Shown here: positions 17,850 to 27,079 of the stretch, piece after piece
How positions within the stretch are numbered: the first letter of the stretch is position 1
Layout of the letters: the number at the start of each line of letters is the position of its first letter
Assembly: GCF_003991905.1 (NCBI RefSeq)
Contig: NZ_RSCL01000030.1
Span: 1 to 64,000 of the forward strand
Length of the DNA stretch: 64,000 bases
Source: Dulcicalothrix desertica PCC 7102
GTDB lineage: Bacteria; Cyanobacteriota; Cyanobacteriia; Cyanobacteriales; Nostocaceae
Direction of reading: 5' to 3'
Translations under genes and position numbers: made by a program
Notes under the pieces: generated by a model
What the model was told of the DNA's origin: nothing
What the model saw: only the letters and a program-made list of their open reading frames with translations
Databases searched by the model: none

Positions 17850-20800
17850 ATGTGGCAAAAACAAAAAAAGTATAGTCCTATAGTCTGTTTAACTTTGTTG
17901 CTGGCACTCGCCGGAACCCCGATAGCGGCAACTTTGTTTGTGTCTCAATTCGCGGTAGCTCAAACCGAAGAAACCAAAGAACCTGAGTTCCCTTTACCCA
18001 CAAGTATTGCCAACAATACTGTAGTCAGGGTAGATGGTTCAAGTAGCATGGCTCGAATTAACGAAAGCCTTAAGCAAAGTTTTGAACAGAAGTTTTCAGG
18101 CGCCAAGGTCGAACTTGCAACGTCGGGAACCGATGCAGCGCTAAAATCTGTAATTGATGGCAAAACCGATTTAGCAGCTATTGGTCGTGGATTAACCCCC
18201 GCAGAAGAAGCACAAGGTTTAGAGCAAAAACGCTTACGACGCGAGAAAATAGCAATTGTTGTTGGTGAAAATAATCCTTTCAAAGGCAACATTACCAATC
18301 AACAGTTTGCGAGAATGTTCCGGGGAGAAATTACCGACTGGTCGCAAGTTGGTGGCAGCAAGGGAAAAATTCGATTTATCGACCGTCCCACATCAAGCGA
18401 TACTCGTGAAGCACTTCGCAACTATCCTGCATTTAAAGCTGCAAAATTCGCTACAGGTGCAAATGCCACCCAACTCAGTGCCGATGATACCGCAGAGTTG
18501 GTCAAGCAATTAGGGAATGATGGAATTGGTTATGTAATTGCCAATCAAGTCTCGAAGGTTCCTGGTTTACGTGTACTTAGGTTACACCAAACTTTACCTG
18601 ATGACCCAAGATATCCATTCTCACAACCTTTAGTTTACGCATACCAAAAAAATCCCAGCCCTGGTGTCGCTGGTTTTCTTGGTTTTGCTGGTGCCGAACC
18701 TGGCACACAAGCTATAGAAGCAGCAAGAACCGCAGAAGCTGCGGCTGTAGCACAAAGTGTAGCATCTGGAGTAACTGCAACAACCGCAACACCAAATGCG
18801 ACTGTAACTCCTTTAGTCGAAGCTACAACCCAAGCAAATACAGAAACAGCAACTACCGATGCAACGGGTGCAGCTTTACAAGGAAGTGGCACAACTTCGA
18901 CTTCGAGTGACCCAGCTAGTGTAGCTTCAGGTAATAATCTACAAGCAACTACTGGAAATAACCAAACTGGTAGTTTTCCTTGGTGGTTACTGCTTCCAAT
19001 TGCTGCACTTGGTGCTGGTATTTTATGGTGGTTGTTAGGCAAAGGCAATAAACGCTCTGAGGCACTCGAAGGAGCTTCTACATTACCAATAACAGGCGCC
19101 CTAGACAATAGCGTTAACTTACCACAACCTACTAACTCGTTTGCAAAACAGCCAACTAATTTAGTTGATAGTACAAATAATACAGCAACTAATTTAGCAG
19201 CTGGCGCCGCATTAGGTGGTGTCGCATTAGCAAGTGCTGGAGCAACGGGTATTGGATTATGGCCTCGCTTGGCAAATGGTAATGTTGAAGAACCTTCAGA
19301 AAATATTGATGTTCATCAAACCCAAGCAAATGGCAATAGTGAAGTTTCTGTAGATAGAGAACCTGCCGCAGTTGTGATGCAAACACATTCAGAATCTAAC
19401 CTACCACAAGTCGATTTAGAGTCAACAGCATCAGTCGAGGCGCCATTAAGAGAAGCTGTTATTGATGTTGAACTTCCTAACGCTGATAGAGAATTAACTC
19501 AGGGTAACTCAAATTGGTTAGATAATTTAAACGCAGCAGGTAGTGCCGTAGCAGTAGGTGAACCTGTAGAAACAACAAATGTTGTAAGTACAGAACCTGA
19601 ATTAACTGTATTAAATGTAGACTTATCAAGTTTACCGCAAAACGAACAGCCATTGCCTGATGTATGGGAAGATACAGAGGAAGAACCTACACAAACTGGT
19701 TCAAATTGGCTTGACAATATTTCGCAAGCAGGTGCTGGTGCCCTTGCGGGAGGCGCCGTAGCAGGAGGTGCAGCAGCCGCAGGCGCCGGATTGTGGTCAC
19801 AATTTGCAAACCGTGAACAGCATAATAATGATAATCAAGAGTCAGAAACTGACTTGATGTTGGCACAAACAACAGAAATACCACCAACTCAACCTGTAGA
19901 AACCACTTTACAAATAGATTCTTCAGAACCAGAGGTATTAGAAAGTACTGTAGATACTTCTGAAATAATTGAGACTATATCTATAGAACCAACTGCCACA
20001 TCGATACAAACTCCTGAAATTATCCAAGAAGAACCTGACGTATCACAAAACGATTCCCAGGAAACACAACAAACTGGCTCAAATTGGTTAGACAGTATTC
20101 GGGACGCATCGCAAAATACTATCGCTGGTGGTGCAGCATTGGCTAGTGGTGCAGTTTTATCAGGCGCCGGATTGTGGTCGAGATTTGCTAACGGTAATAA
20201 TAATAATGAACCTGCCGACCAAACAAACGAAATAGTAGTTGATAGTGACGAACAAGATTTAGTACCACCAGTTAATGTTGATGTTCCAGAAGTACCTCAA
20301 CCAATATTAGAACAACCAAGTGTGACTGAACCCTCGATAGAAGTTGAAGATGTAGCAACACCTGAAAGTAGTTCAAGCTGGCTTGAAAATATTGCAGCTA
20401 CAAACGCAGCAGTTGATAATAACAACGAACCTGCCGACCAAACAAACGAAATAGTAGTTGATAGCGACGAACAAAATTTCGTACCATTAATCGATGTTGA
20501 TGTTCCTGAAATACCTCAACCAACATTGGAACAACCAAGTGTGACTGAACCCTCAATAGAAGTTGAAGATGTAGCAACACCTGAAAGTGGTTCTTTTGAA
20601 CCAAGCAATGAAGCAGAATTCAACGTAGCTGAGGTAGTTGATACTGATAATGCAAGCAATGACACACAACAATTTGATACCACCATTACTGGTGTGACAG
20701 ATACTACAGATACTATAGATAGTACAGATAGTACAGATAGTACAGATAACAGTGATGTAATTTTGACGGGTGATATTGATAATCGTCAATGGTGGGCGCC

Positions 20801-21587
20801 TAGCGACAGCGATGCAGAAACAACTCAAGCTGAAACTGTGGAAGTAGAAAATACTCAACCATCCTCGATACCAGAATTCAATATTAATCCAGGTGTTGTA
20901 GCTGGTGGTGCAGCAATTGCTGGAGTTGGCGCAGCTATCGCAGGCTATAATCACGGCAACAAAACAGACGTAAACGTAGTATCTCAACCACCTGTTGCTG
21001 ATACAACTCCTACAGCACCAATCAACTTACCAAGTACAACGAGTCAAATAACCTTTACCGCACGTACACCAAAATGGGCATATGTAGCTTGGAACATAGA
21101 GGAACAAGACAGACAACTTAAAAACCAAGGAGGCGCCGCGCAACTAGCATTAAGGTTGTACGATACTACAGATACCGATTTAAGTTATCAAGCACCTCAA
21201 CTAGTACAGCAATACGAATGTGAGGAAACAATTGATGACCGCTTCGTAGCAATACCAGGTAGTGACCGTGACTACATGGCAGAAATTGGCTACCTGACTT
21301 CAGACAATCAGTGGTTGTCAATTGCAAAGTCACATATAGTGCGCGTATTTAGTCGTCCTCATCAAGAATTTTGGTTTGAAGCTGATGCTGAATTAATTAT
21401 TCACGGTGCAACCGAACCAGGTTCATCAGTAACAATAGGTGGTCAATCTGTCAAACTTAAGCCCGATGGAACTTTCCACCTGCGTATACCTTTCACCGAA
21501 GAATTAATCGACTATGTAATGACTGCAGTCGCTAAAAACGGTGAAAAAGCGAAAACCATCCACATGCATTTTGAACAAAACAAGTAA
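17850..21587 (+). CDS. PstS-like substrate-binding domain fused to DUF4912 through repeat-rich linker
   Basis: 1,245 residues from MWQKQKKYSP. A signal or anchor segment (VCLTLLLALAGTPIAATLFV) leads into a PstS-like domain (VRVDGSSSMARINESLKQSF, DLAAIGRGLTPAEEA, KIRFIDRPTSSDTREAL). After a Thr/Ala-rich stretch there is a membrane helix (PWWLLLPIAALGAGILWWLL). A long acidic linker contains repeated Gly/Ala-rich hydrophobic segments preceded by TGSNWLD and ending in GLWSRFANG. The C-terminus is DUF4912 (ITFTARTPKWAYVAWNIEEQ). Role unknown. Cell-envelope attachment is inferred. An upstream in-frame ATG at 17781 region is less likely than 17850 because the leader begins here. Confidence 0.82.
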   Translation: MWQKQKKYSPIVCLTLLLALAGTPIAATLFVSQFAVAQTEETKEPEFPLPTSIANNTVVRVDGSSSMARINESLKQSFEQKFSGAKVELATSGTDAALKSVIDGKTDLAAIGRGLTPAEEAQGLEQKRLRREKIAIVVGENNPFKGNITNQQFARMFRGEITDWSQVGGSKGKIRFIDRPTSSDTREALRNYPAFKAAKFATGANATQLSADDTAELVKQLGNDGIGYVIANQVSKVPGLRVLRLHQTLPDDPRYPFSQPLVYAYQKNPSPGVAGFLGFAGAEPGTQAIEAARTAEAAAVAQSVASGVTATTATPNATVTPLVEATTQANTETATTDATGAALQGSGTTSTSSDPASVASGNNLQATTGNNQTGSFPWWLLLPIAALGAGILWWLLGKGNKRSEALEGASTLPITGALDNSVNLPQPTNSFAKQPTNLVDSTNNTATNLAAGAALGGVALASAGATGIGLWPRLANGNVEEPSENIDVHQTQANGNSEVSVDREPAAVVMQTHSESNLPQVDLESTASVEAPLREAVIDVELPNADRELTQGNSNWLDNLNAAGSAVAVGEPVETTNVVSTEPELTVLNVDLSSLPQNEQPLPDVWEDTEEEPTQTGSNWLDNISQAGAGALAGGAVAGGAAAAGAGLWSQFANREQHNNDNQESETDLMLAQTTEIPPTQPVETTLQIDSSEPEVLESTVDTSEIIETISIEPTATSIQTPEIIQEEPDVSQNDSQETQQTGSNWLDSIRDASQNTIAGGAALASGAVLSGAGLWSRFANGNNNNEPADQTNEIVVDSDEQDLVPPVNVDVPEVPQPILEQPSVTEPSIEVEDVATPESSSSWLENIAATNAAVDNNNEPADQTNEIVVDSDEQNFVPLIDVDVPEIPQPTLEQPSVTEPSIEVEDVATPESGSFEPSNEAEFNVAEVVDTDNASNDTQQFDTTITGVTDTTDTIDSTDSTDSTDNSDVILTGDIDNRQWWAPSDSDAETTQAETVEVENTQPSSIPEFNINPGVVAGGAAIAGVGAAIAGYNHGNKTDVNVVSQPPVADTTPTAPINLPSTTSQITFTARTPKWAYVAWNIEEQDRQLKNQGGAAQLALRLYDTTDTDLSYQAPQLVQQYECEETIDDRFVAIPGSDRDYMAEIGYLTSDNQWLSIAKSHIVRVFSRPHQEFWFEADAELIIHGATEPGSSVTIGGQSVKLKPDGTFHLRIPFTEELIDYVMTAVAKNGEKAKTIHMHFEQNK
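20208..20594 (+). repeat. Direct 219-base in-frame duplication within the linker
   Basis: Bases 20208-20375 recur at 20427-20594 at an offset of exactly 219 (73 codons). Both encode EPADQTNEIVVDSDEQ and later EQPSVTEPSIEVEDVATPES. The few differences are mostly silent or conservative, so the duplication is fairly recent. Confidence 0.88.
20703..20752 (+). repeat. Nine-base tandem repeat encoding Ser-Thr-Asp units
   Basis: GATAGTACA is repeated three times in a row after two related units, coding for (DST)n. The array keeps the frame, so copy-number change would alter linker length only. Confidence 0.8.
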
Positions 21588-21601
21588 AAACACGCATTCC
21601 G

Positions 21602-21629
21602 GTAGAGACGCGATTTATCGCGTCTCTAC
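21602..21629. repeat. Short palindromic repeat before a terminator
   Basis: GTAGAGACGCGAT and ATCGCGTCTCTAC arms lie 14 bases after the stop of the DUF4912 gene, directly before the terminator at 21645. Confidence 0.85.
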
Positions 21630-21644
21630 ATTCATGTTAAATAC

Positions 21645-21669
21645 AAAGGTGGAATTACCCACCTTTTTT
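21645..21669. terminator. Rho-independent terminator
   Basis: AAAGGTGG and CCACCTTT form an 8-bp stem with a 6-base loop, followed by more T residues on the plus strand. The minus strand gives A residues before and T residues after, so it can serve both converging genes. Confidence 0.8.
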
Positions 21670-21690
21670 ATTGTTTTTCGCCGCTTATCA

Positions 21691-21876
21691 CTACTGGTTT
21701 CGCAGTAACTCAGCTATTAAAACCTGGCAATGCTTGCTAGCTTCATAAGCTTGTCGCATTAACAAACGACTTTGCTGCCGATCTTGCCCTCGAATCTCAA
21801 CTGCTTGACGACTATAATCAGCCATTTGCTTACCAAGCTCTTGAATCCGAGCTTCTAGCTGTTCCGCTGTTTTCAT
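21691..21876 (-). CDS. Small helical protein of unknown function
   Basis: 61 residues, all helical and charged (KTAEQLEARIQELGKQMADY, then RQAYEASKHCQVLIAELLRN). No membrane segment or known domain. The start overlaps the end of the upstream small gene by four bases, so the two are co-translated and may act as a pair. Confidence 0.6.
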   Translation of the reverse strand: MKTAEQLEARIQELGKQMADYSRQAVEIRGQDRQQSRLLMRQAYEASKHCQVLIAELLRNQ

Positions 21877-22073
21877 CTTTCCTCCATCTCGATTAAGATA
21901 ACGTCAATTGATTCAATCTCTTCATATATTTTGCCCGCTCTGGCTTCTAATAGACTAGCGTCTATATAATCCCTATTATCTAAGGCTTTTTGCGCCTCGT
22001 TATAAAGAAATGATGCTAAGTCCTGCAATCGGTCGTAAGCCTCTTGTAATGCTGCAACAGTAGTTGGTTTCAC
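21873..22073 (-). CDS. Small helical protein of unknown function, first of a coupled pair
   Basis: 66 residues, predicted as two or three helices (VAALQEAYDRLQDLASFLYN, then SLLEARAGKIYEEIESIDVI). Acidic overall. An AGGAGGCTTGTG stretch before the ATG gives a ribosome site. Family not recognised. The coupled stop/start with the next gene argues that both are real. Confidence 0.6.
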   Translation of the reverse strand: MKPTTVAALQEAYDRLQDLASFLYNEAQKALDNRDYIDASLLEARAGKIYEEIESIDVILIEMEER

Positions 22074-22231
22074 AAGCCTCCTGCTTTTGCGTATGGGGTG
22101 GTCATGGCTATTAAAGTCGGAATTTTTCTTAACTATCCTATAAATATAAAGACATTATCGCGATAAAATCAAGACTTAATCAAGATAATTGTCACGACAA
22201 CTCAGAATCGCTATGCTGTGGATAGGAGTAA

Positions 22232-22495
22232 TTGAGCCAAAGCCTTATGGAATCTGGAAAAAAATCAAAAAGAACGTTTCTACAGTTCTTGATAGAACCT
22301 GAGAAAAAGCAAAAGTTTGTTGCCAAGCTCGAAAAAAACGGCACGACAATCACTGATGTTCTTATGCAATTTGTCGATAGCTATATTGATGAATCTGAGA
22401 AAATTGATAATACTGAGATACTTCGGCGCCTAGAAGCTGTCGAAAAGTTTGTAGGAATGGAAAAGTCTAGACTGGTGGGGGAATTGAGAGCCTAA
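22232..22495 (+). CDS. Small protein with possible ribbon-helix-helix character
   Basis: 87 residues if the TTG at 22232 is used, or 82 from the ATG at 22247. AGGAG lies just before the TTG. The middle part (EKKQKFVAKLEKNGTTITDV, then LMQFVDSYID) resembles the helical half of CopG-like proteins, and the C-terminal part is a short coiled coil. The stop codon lies within a strong hairpin. Confidence 0.6.
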   Translation: MSQSLMESGKKSKRTFLQFLIEPEKKQKFVAKLEKNGTTITDVLMQFVDSYIDESEKIDNTEILRRLEAVEKFVGMEKSRLVGELRA

Positions 22496-22519
22496 GAGAA
22501 GAGAACGATTCTCTTAGGC
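22490..22519. terminator. Perfect 11-bp hairpin spanning a stop codon
   Basis: GCCTAAGAGAA pairs with TTCTCTTAGGC around an 8-base loop. The TAA stop of the preceding gene lies in the left arm. No T run follows, so it may protect the transcript end or pause ribosomes instead of acting as a classical terminator. Confidence 0.6.
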
Positions 22520-22679
22520 AGGTTCATAGTCAACTCTCAGAATTGTTAGGCAAGTAAACATCTGCTCACAAACAGGCAGGTTAGGTATTTAAAAGATATC
22601 TGTATTGTAGGATAATTTAATGATAAAATCCTACATAAAGCAAAGCTTTCCTATATAAGAAATTAGGAGGTATTACTTT

Positions 22680-23729
22680 TTACTCATTACCCTCAATCCA
22701 TTGTAGAACTCGATTCCACGCCCACCAACGGTCAGGGTCTCCTGCTTGCTCCTGACCTTTTTTGCTGTTGAAGTAAAAAACATGACCACCATGACGGGTG
22801 AGTAATAAATCAATTACTGGATTTTGCGCGCAGGCAATTTTCAAATTTTCTACTAATGTTGGGTCGAAAAATGGGTCATCTTCGGCATAAATAATTAATG
22901 TTGGTTTACGAAGGTCAGGTAGTACGTGTAAACCACTAGTTGCATCGTAGTATGCTTCGACTGAAGGAAAACCCAGTTTCTCAATGACTAACTCGTTATC
23001 AAATGCCCAAATACTATCAATTCTTTTTATGGCTTCTTCATCTATAGCTGCTGGATGCAATTTGTGCAGTTCCTGAGCTAACTCTTTCAACCGCATCGTT
23101 ATACCTTTTTCTATGTATCTCCCTGTAGGATGTTTTATTAAATAATTCAATGAGCGGTTTGAGTCTAAGGACGGACAAACTGCTACTACACCCCCGATAT
23201 CTGAATCCCTGATGCAATTCGTATTTTCACCCAATATTTCCGGCGCCACTTTCCCACCCCACAGCGCAAGTTGTCCTCCTAGCGAAAATCCAACAAACCA
23301 AAACTTGCTAGGACATCCTAAACCTGCTGCTTGCTCTGCTATCCTGACAAAATCCTCACCCTCGTATAACCCGTCTGAAGTTAAAGTCGGCGATAATTCC
23401 ATTGACTTACCATGCGCGCGCCAATCAAATATAACGACTGCATAAGAACATGCGTATGCCTTACGAGCTAAAATTTGTAGATAATTTTGGTTTTCAAGTC
23501 TCCCTGTTATTCCATAAGTAGCCACTATAGTGCCGCGCGGTTTAGGAGGAATTGCGTATAAACCAAACAAAGGTACGCCTTGGGCGCCTGTAAAGATATG
23601 TTGCTGGAAAGGGGGTTCAGCATCTACAACGAAATTTTCCCAGTTCGGCATTATCGATACGCCGACGTATAGACTCATAAGGAAACCGTTGTGTAAAAAC
23701 CATGACGGATTATATGCAGGATAACGCAT
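22680..23729 (-). CDS. Alpha/beta hydrolase (YheT-like)
   Basis: 349 residues from MRYPAYNPSW. A longer frame begins at a TTG three codons upstream. The fold signs are FDWRAHGKS, the nucleophile elbow GFSLGGQLALWGG, the acid-bearing YAEDDPFFDP and the terminal His in LTRHGGHVFYF. This order matches the YheT/ABHD1-3 group of membrane-associated esterases of unknown substrate. The neighbour rpaA is divergent, with about 150 bases between the two starts. Confidence 0.85.
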   Translation of the reverse strand: MRYPAYNPSWFLHNGFLMSLYVGVSIMPNWENFVVDAEPPFQQHIFTGAQGVPLFGLYAIPPKPRGTIVATYGITGRLENQNYLQILARKAYACSYAVVIFDWRAHGKSMELSPTLTSDGLYEGEDFVRIAEQAAGLGCPSKFWFVGFSLGGQLALWGGKVAPEILGENTNCIRDSDIGGVVAVCPSLDSNRSLNYLIKHPTGRYIEKGITMRLKELAQELHKLHPAAIDEEAIKRIDSIWAFDNELVIEKLGFPSVEAYYDATSGLHVLPDLRKPTLIIYAEDDPFFDPTLVENLKIACAQNPVIDLLLTRHGGHVFYFNSKKGQEQAGDPDRWWAWNRVLQWIEGNE

Positions 23730-23882
23730 GATATACAAGATTTTTAATTTTAGCCAAGATTTACAAATATTTCATCTTAATCTTTATGTAAGATTTAAAA
23801 ACTTTTTTATAATCAATACAGCAATCTTTGCACCACTCAAAGATTCTTATTTATCCTTAATAACAAGTAATAAGACTACCTA

Positions 23883-24626
23883 ATGCCAAGGATTCTTGTC
23901 ATCGATGACGACCCCGCAATTTCAGAACTCGTTGCCGTCAATTTAGAAATGGCTGGCTACGATGTCAGTCAAGCTGAAGACGGCATTAAGGGTCAAGCTT
24001 TAGCTCTCCAGCTACAGCCGGATTTAATTATGCTCGACTTGATGCTGCCGAGAGTCGATGGTTTTACTGTTTGTCAGCGGTTGCGTCGGGATGAACGTAC
24101 TTCTGAAATTCCGGTACTAATGCTCACAGCTTTAAGCCAAACCCAAGATAAAGTCGAGGGGTTCAACGCTGGCGCCGATGACTATCTGACTAAACCGTTT
24201 GAAGTCGAGGAAATGCTGGCACGAGTTCGAGCGCTGCTGCGACGTACTGACCGCATACCTCAAGCCGCAAAACACAGCGAAATTCTTAATTATGGACCTT
24301 TGACCCTAGTCCCGGAACGCTTCGAGGCGATTTGGTTTGGTGAAACAGTTAAACTTACTCATCTAGAGTTTGAGTTGCTCCATTGCTTACTACAACGCCA
24401 CGGTCAAACTGTTTCTCCTAGCGAAATTCTTCGGGAGGTTTGGGGTTACGACCCTGATGATGATATCGAAACGATTCGTGTCCATATCCGTCACTTACGA
24501 ACTAAACTTGAGCCAGACCCCCGTCATCCCCGTTACATCAAAACGGTTTACGGTGCGGGTTATTGTTTAGAAATGCCTAGCACTGCTCCAGCAGGTGAGA
24601 ACGTATCCGCAACAGGAGTAGAATAA
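23883..24626 (+). CDS. rpaA: OmpR-family response regulator RpaA
   Basis: 247 residues. The receiver has the acidic pocket D8-D10, phosphoacceptor D52 in [12 protein letters not shown] and K in YLTKPFE. The winged-helix domain ([20 protein letters not shown], then [20 protein letters not shown]) and the [20 protein letters not shown] linker are diagnostic of cyanobacterial RpaA. RpaA is phosphorylated by SasA in response to the Kai clock and drives circadian gene expression. It also affects phycobilisome coupling. It is monocistronic here, and the clock genes are not in the window. Confidence 0.95.
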   Translation: MPRILVIDDDPAISELVAVNLEMAGYDVSQAEDGIKGQALALQLQPDLIMLDLMLPRVDGFTVCQRLRRDERTSEIPVLMLTALSQTQDKVEGFNAGADDYLTKPFEVEEMLARVRALLRRTDRIPQAAKHSEILNYGPLTLVPERFEAIWFGETVKLTHLEFELLHCLLQRHGQTVSPSEILREVWGYDPDDDIETIRVHIRHLRTKLEPDPRHPRYIKTVYGAGYCLEMPSTAPAGENVSATGVE

Positions 24627-24663
24627 AATACAAGCGTAAATCTACTGATAATGAAGATGACGC

Positions 24664-25404
24664 TCAAGTACGGTTTTTACGAGCGAGCATGTAAACTCCT
24701 AGTGATGACAAAGCAATAATTATTCCCGGTTCGGGTACTTTTTCGGCAGGTGGAACGTAAGTTATCCTGCCGTAAATTTCTGCTGTTGTCGTGGCGCCTT
24801 CAACTACACGGAATTCAGGTACACTCGTCAAACCCCCATTTTGACTAAATCCAGTCAAATCTAAAGTATAACTGGCGCCGTCATATTTGAAACTGCGGCT
24901 AGCAAATGATGGTCTAATAAACACATAATCCGCATTATCGATACTATCTATAGGCTTATTAGGGTCATTAAGTACATTCATTAAATTAAAGTCAAAGTTA
25001 AAGCTCTCTTTAAGTACAATTGCACTCTCGAACGCAACTTGTAATTTTAAAGGAACTTTCTCAACACTTGTATCTAAAGGCACCGTACCATTGAAATAAG
25101 TTAAGTCGCCTATTTTAAATAAAGAATTAAAATTACTGTTAAACTTCGTACCTTGAAAAGTTAGACTGTTGGCTTTAGTACCAAACCTGGAATCATTCTT
25201 GAGTGCCAACCCCCAAGTGAACTCGCTAGTACCAACACCTGTATAGTGTGCGTCAGAATTAGTGCCTGGGTTGGGTTTTCCCCATAAACCGCTAGAATTA
25301 CCAGAAAATACAACAGCTTTTGCTTGACTACAGATACCAAATGCGGCAATGGTAGAAATTGCAACCACAGACAAAGCGTTATTAATAAGCGAACTTAGTT
25401 TCAT
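24664..25404 (-). CDS. PEP-CTERM anchored exported protein
   Basis: 246 residues. There is an N-terminal signal peptide (NNALSVVAISTIAAFGICSQAKA). The tail VPEPGIIIALSSLGVYMLAR plus KNRT is a PEP-CTERM motif: V-P-E-P, a membrane helix and basic residues. Such tails are processed by an exosortase, which is not seen here. The mature region is beta-rich and shows no catalytic motif, and may be matrix-related. The C-terminus points toward the rpaA gene, with which it converges. Confidence 0.87.
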   Translation of the reverse strand: MKLSSLINNALSVVAISTIAAFGICSQAKAVVFSGNSSGLWGKPNPGTNSDAHYTGVGTSEFTWGLALKNDSRFGTKANSLTFQGTKFNSNFNSLFKIGDLTYFNGTVPLDTSVEKVPLKLQVAFESAIVLKESFNFDFNLMNVLNDPNKPIDSIDNADYVFIRPSFASRSFKYDGASYTLDLTGFSQNGGLTSVPEFRVVEGATTTAEIYGRITYVPPAEKVPEPGIIIALSSLGVYMLARKNRT

Positions 25405-25858
25405 TGTTAGGAACGCATTAATTGCAATCTAAGAGTTTTTCTCTTTTGAATAACTAATTTAAAGTAGTAAATATACTGATGCATTGCCAATACGAAAGTG
25501 CCCTTTTCATGAAATCTTTATGGGAACTTCGTCAATCCTTATCAATGAAACAAATCGAATCGTTTATTCGTCCATATACGTCTAAATATATAACAAATAC
25601 TATAAGTATCTTAGAATTATTTCGATGTGTTTGTATGAAAACATGCTGTATTAATACTTACTTAATTACTTTATAACGAATTGCGAAAATGATTATACAA
25701 ATATTAATAAATTAATAAACGAGCTATAACCAAAAATACTGAGTTGAACAAATATAAATAAAATTATTCGCAGTGATGCCACCGCGTTATATAAACGTGC
25801 TTGGCGCCACTGCGAAATGTTTTGTGGTATTAGCTGCAATAAAAATCGCTATTGATGA
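25405..25858. other. Intergenic region between two minus-strand genes
   Basis: AT-rich. A 65-codon plus-strand frame at 25479-25676 has poor composition and no ribosome site, so I leave it out. The chlP terminator hairpin is at 25767-25816. Confidence 0.5.
25767..25816 (-). terminator. Probable chlP terminator hairpin
   Basis: TTCGCAGTG and CACTGCGAA form a 9-bp outer stem with an imperfect inner part containing a GGCGCC. On the minus strand it is followed by AATAATTTTATTT, suitable for termination downstream of chlP. Confidence 0.6.
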
Positions 25859-27079
25859 CTATGGTGCGAGAGCATTACCCCGAAGTAAGCTACCGATGGT
25901 CTTAGCGGTTATCTTCAGCTGAGTAATGGGGTTTGCCGGTACTACTGTTTTGTACAAGTAGCTGTCAAATGTCAGTCTTTGTACATCAAGGTCAGCACAC
26001 ATTTCTACAAAAGCTTCGCGAGTTGCATCGGAACGGTAGAAAACGTTTTGTAGAATGTCGAGTACTTTGTAAGTTAATCCGTACTTTCTATCCCAGCGTT
26101 TGATGTAGACTTTTAAGTCAGCTTCAGTTGGAATAGTGGCGCCGTTATTGGATAATTCAACAATAGTTTCAGCGCACATCCGTCCAGATTTTGCGGCAAA
26201 GTAAATACCTTCACCCGATGACTTGGTAACATAACCGGCAGCATCACCAACTAATGCAACCCGACCGACAACTCGACGTGGACGGGGATGTTCGGGAATT
26301 GGGTGTGCTTCGACTTTAATAATTTTACCGCCTTCGAGCTTTCTTGCAGCGCGCGCACGAATACCAGCTTGAAGTTGTTTAATGCTGGCTTTATTAATGT
26401 GCATCGTGCCAGTACCAACAGCAACGTGGTCGTATTTGGGGAATACCCAAGCATAGAAGTCAGTGGAAACATCGTCACCAACGTACATTTCCGCTAAATC
26501 TTCGTAATACGCCATTTTGCTATCTGGAATGCGAATGCGCTCTTGGAAAGCTATGGCATAGTTATAATCTCCTGCATCGATTTCTTTAGCGATGCGAGAG
26601 TTGGCGCCATCTGCCCCAATTATCATATCGACTTTCAGGGTTTTGGCGATACCCTGTGCCCCGCCTTCAGTATGGTCTACATAATGAATGGTATAAGGGT
26701 CTGTATTATTTGTGGGAATATCTAATTTATGAACTGTCGCATTAATTAAATTGGCGCCAAGTTTCGCTGCACGGTCACGAAGGTAGCCATCTAGCACCTC
26801 GCGACGGCACATACCTATATACTCATCTTCTTTTATAAGATTGATATCGACCTCGCGGTTAGAGGGCGAAATCATTTTCATTTTCCGTACTTGACGGTCA
26901 ATGATGTTACTAGGTAAATCAAACTCGCTAACCATGCATAAGGGGATGGCGCCTCCGCAGGGCTTCGCATTATCTAGTTTCCGCTCAAACAAATAAGTTT
27001 CGATACCAGCTTTTGCCAAGATTTCGGCAGCAGATGAACCAGCTGGACCTGAGCCAACAACAGCAACCCGTAGTGCCAA
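25859..27079 (-). CDS. chlP: Geranylgeranyl diphosphate/chlorophyll reductase ChlP
   Basis: 406 residues. It reduces the geranylgeranyl side chain to phytyl for chlorophyll and tocopherol synthesis. The FAD dinucleotide motif GSGPAGSSAAEILAKAG opens the protein, followed by AKPCGGAIPLCM and the second FAD motif RVALVGDAAGYVTKSSGEGI. Length is normal. The start appears to be TTG (27079-27077) with GGGAGAAG upstream. The nearest ATG upstream is out of frame. It is monocistronic, and NADPH is the family's electron donor. Confidence 0.95.
   Translation of the reverse strand: MALRVAVVGSGPAGSSAAEILAKAGIETYLFERKLDNAKPCGGAIPLCMVSEFDLPSNIIDRQVRKMKMISPSNREVDINLIKEDEYIGMCRREVLDGYLRDRAAKLGANLINATVHKLDIPTNNTDPYTIHYVDHTEGGAQGIAKTLKVDMIIGADGANSRIAKEIDAGDYNYAIAFQERIRIPDSKMAYYEDLAEMYVGDDVSTDFYAWVFPKYDHVAVGTGTMHINKASIKQLQAGIRARAARKLEGGKIIKVEAHPIPEHPRPRRVVGRVALVGDAAGYVTKSSGEGIYFAAKSGRMCAETIVELSNNGATIPTEADLKVYIKRWDRKYGLTYKVLDILQNVFYRSDATREAFVEMCADLDVQRLTFDSYLYKTVVPANPITQLKITAKTIGSLLRGNALAP

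Noticed and set aside
20553-20987. Long frame opposite the DUF4912 gene rich in Cys, Ile and Thr
   Set aside because: It is the antisense reading of a repetitive Asp/Ser/Thr linker.
25479-25676. 65-codon plus-strand frame
   Set aside because: Cys/Met/Thr-rich composition without a ribosome site or recognisable pattern. It lies in an AT-rich promoter region.
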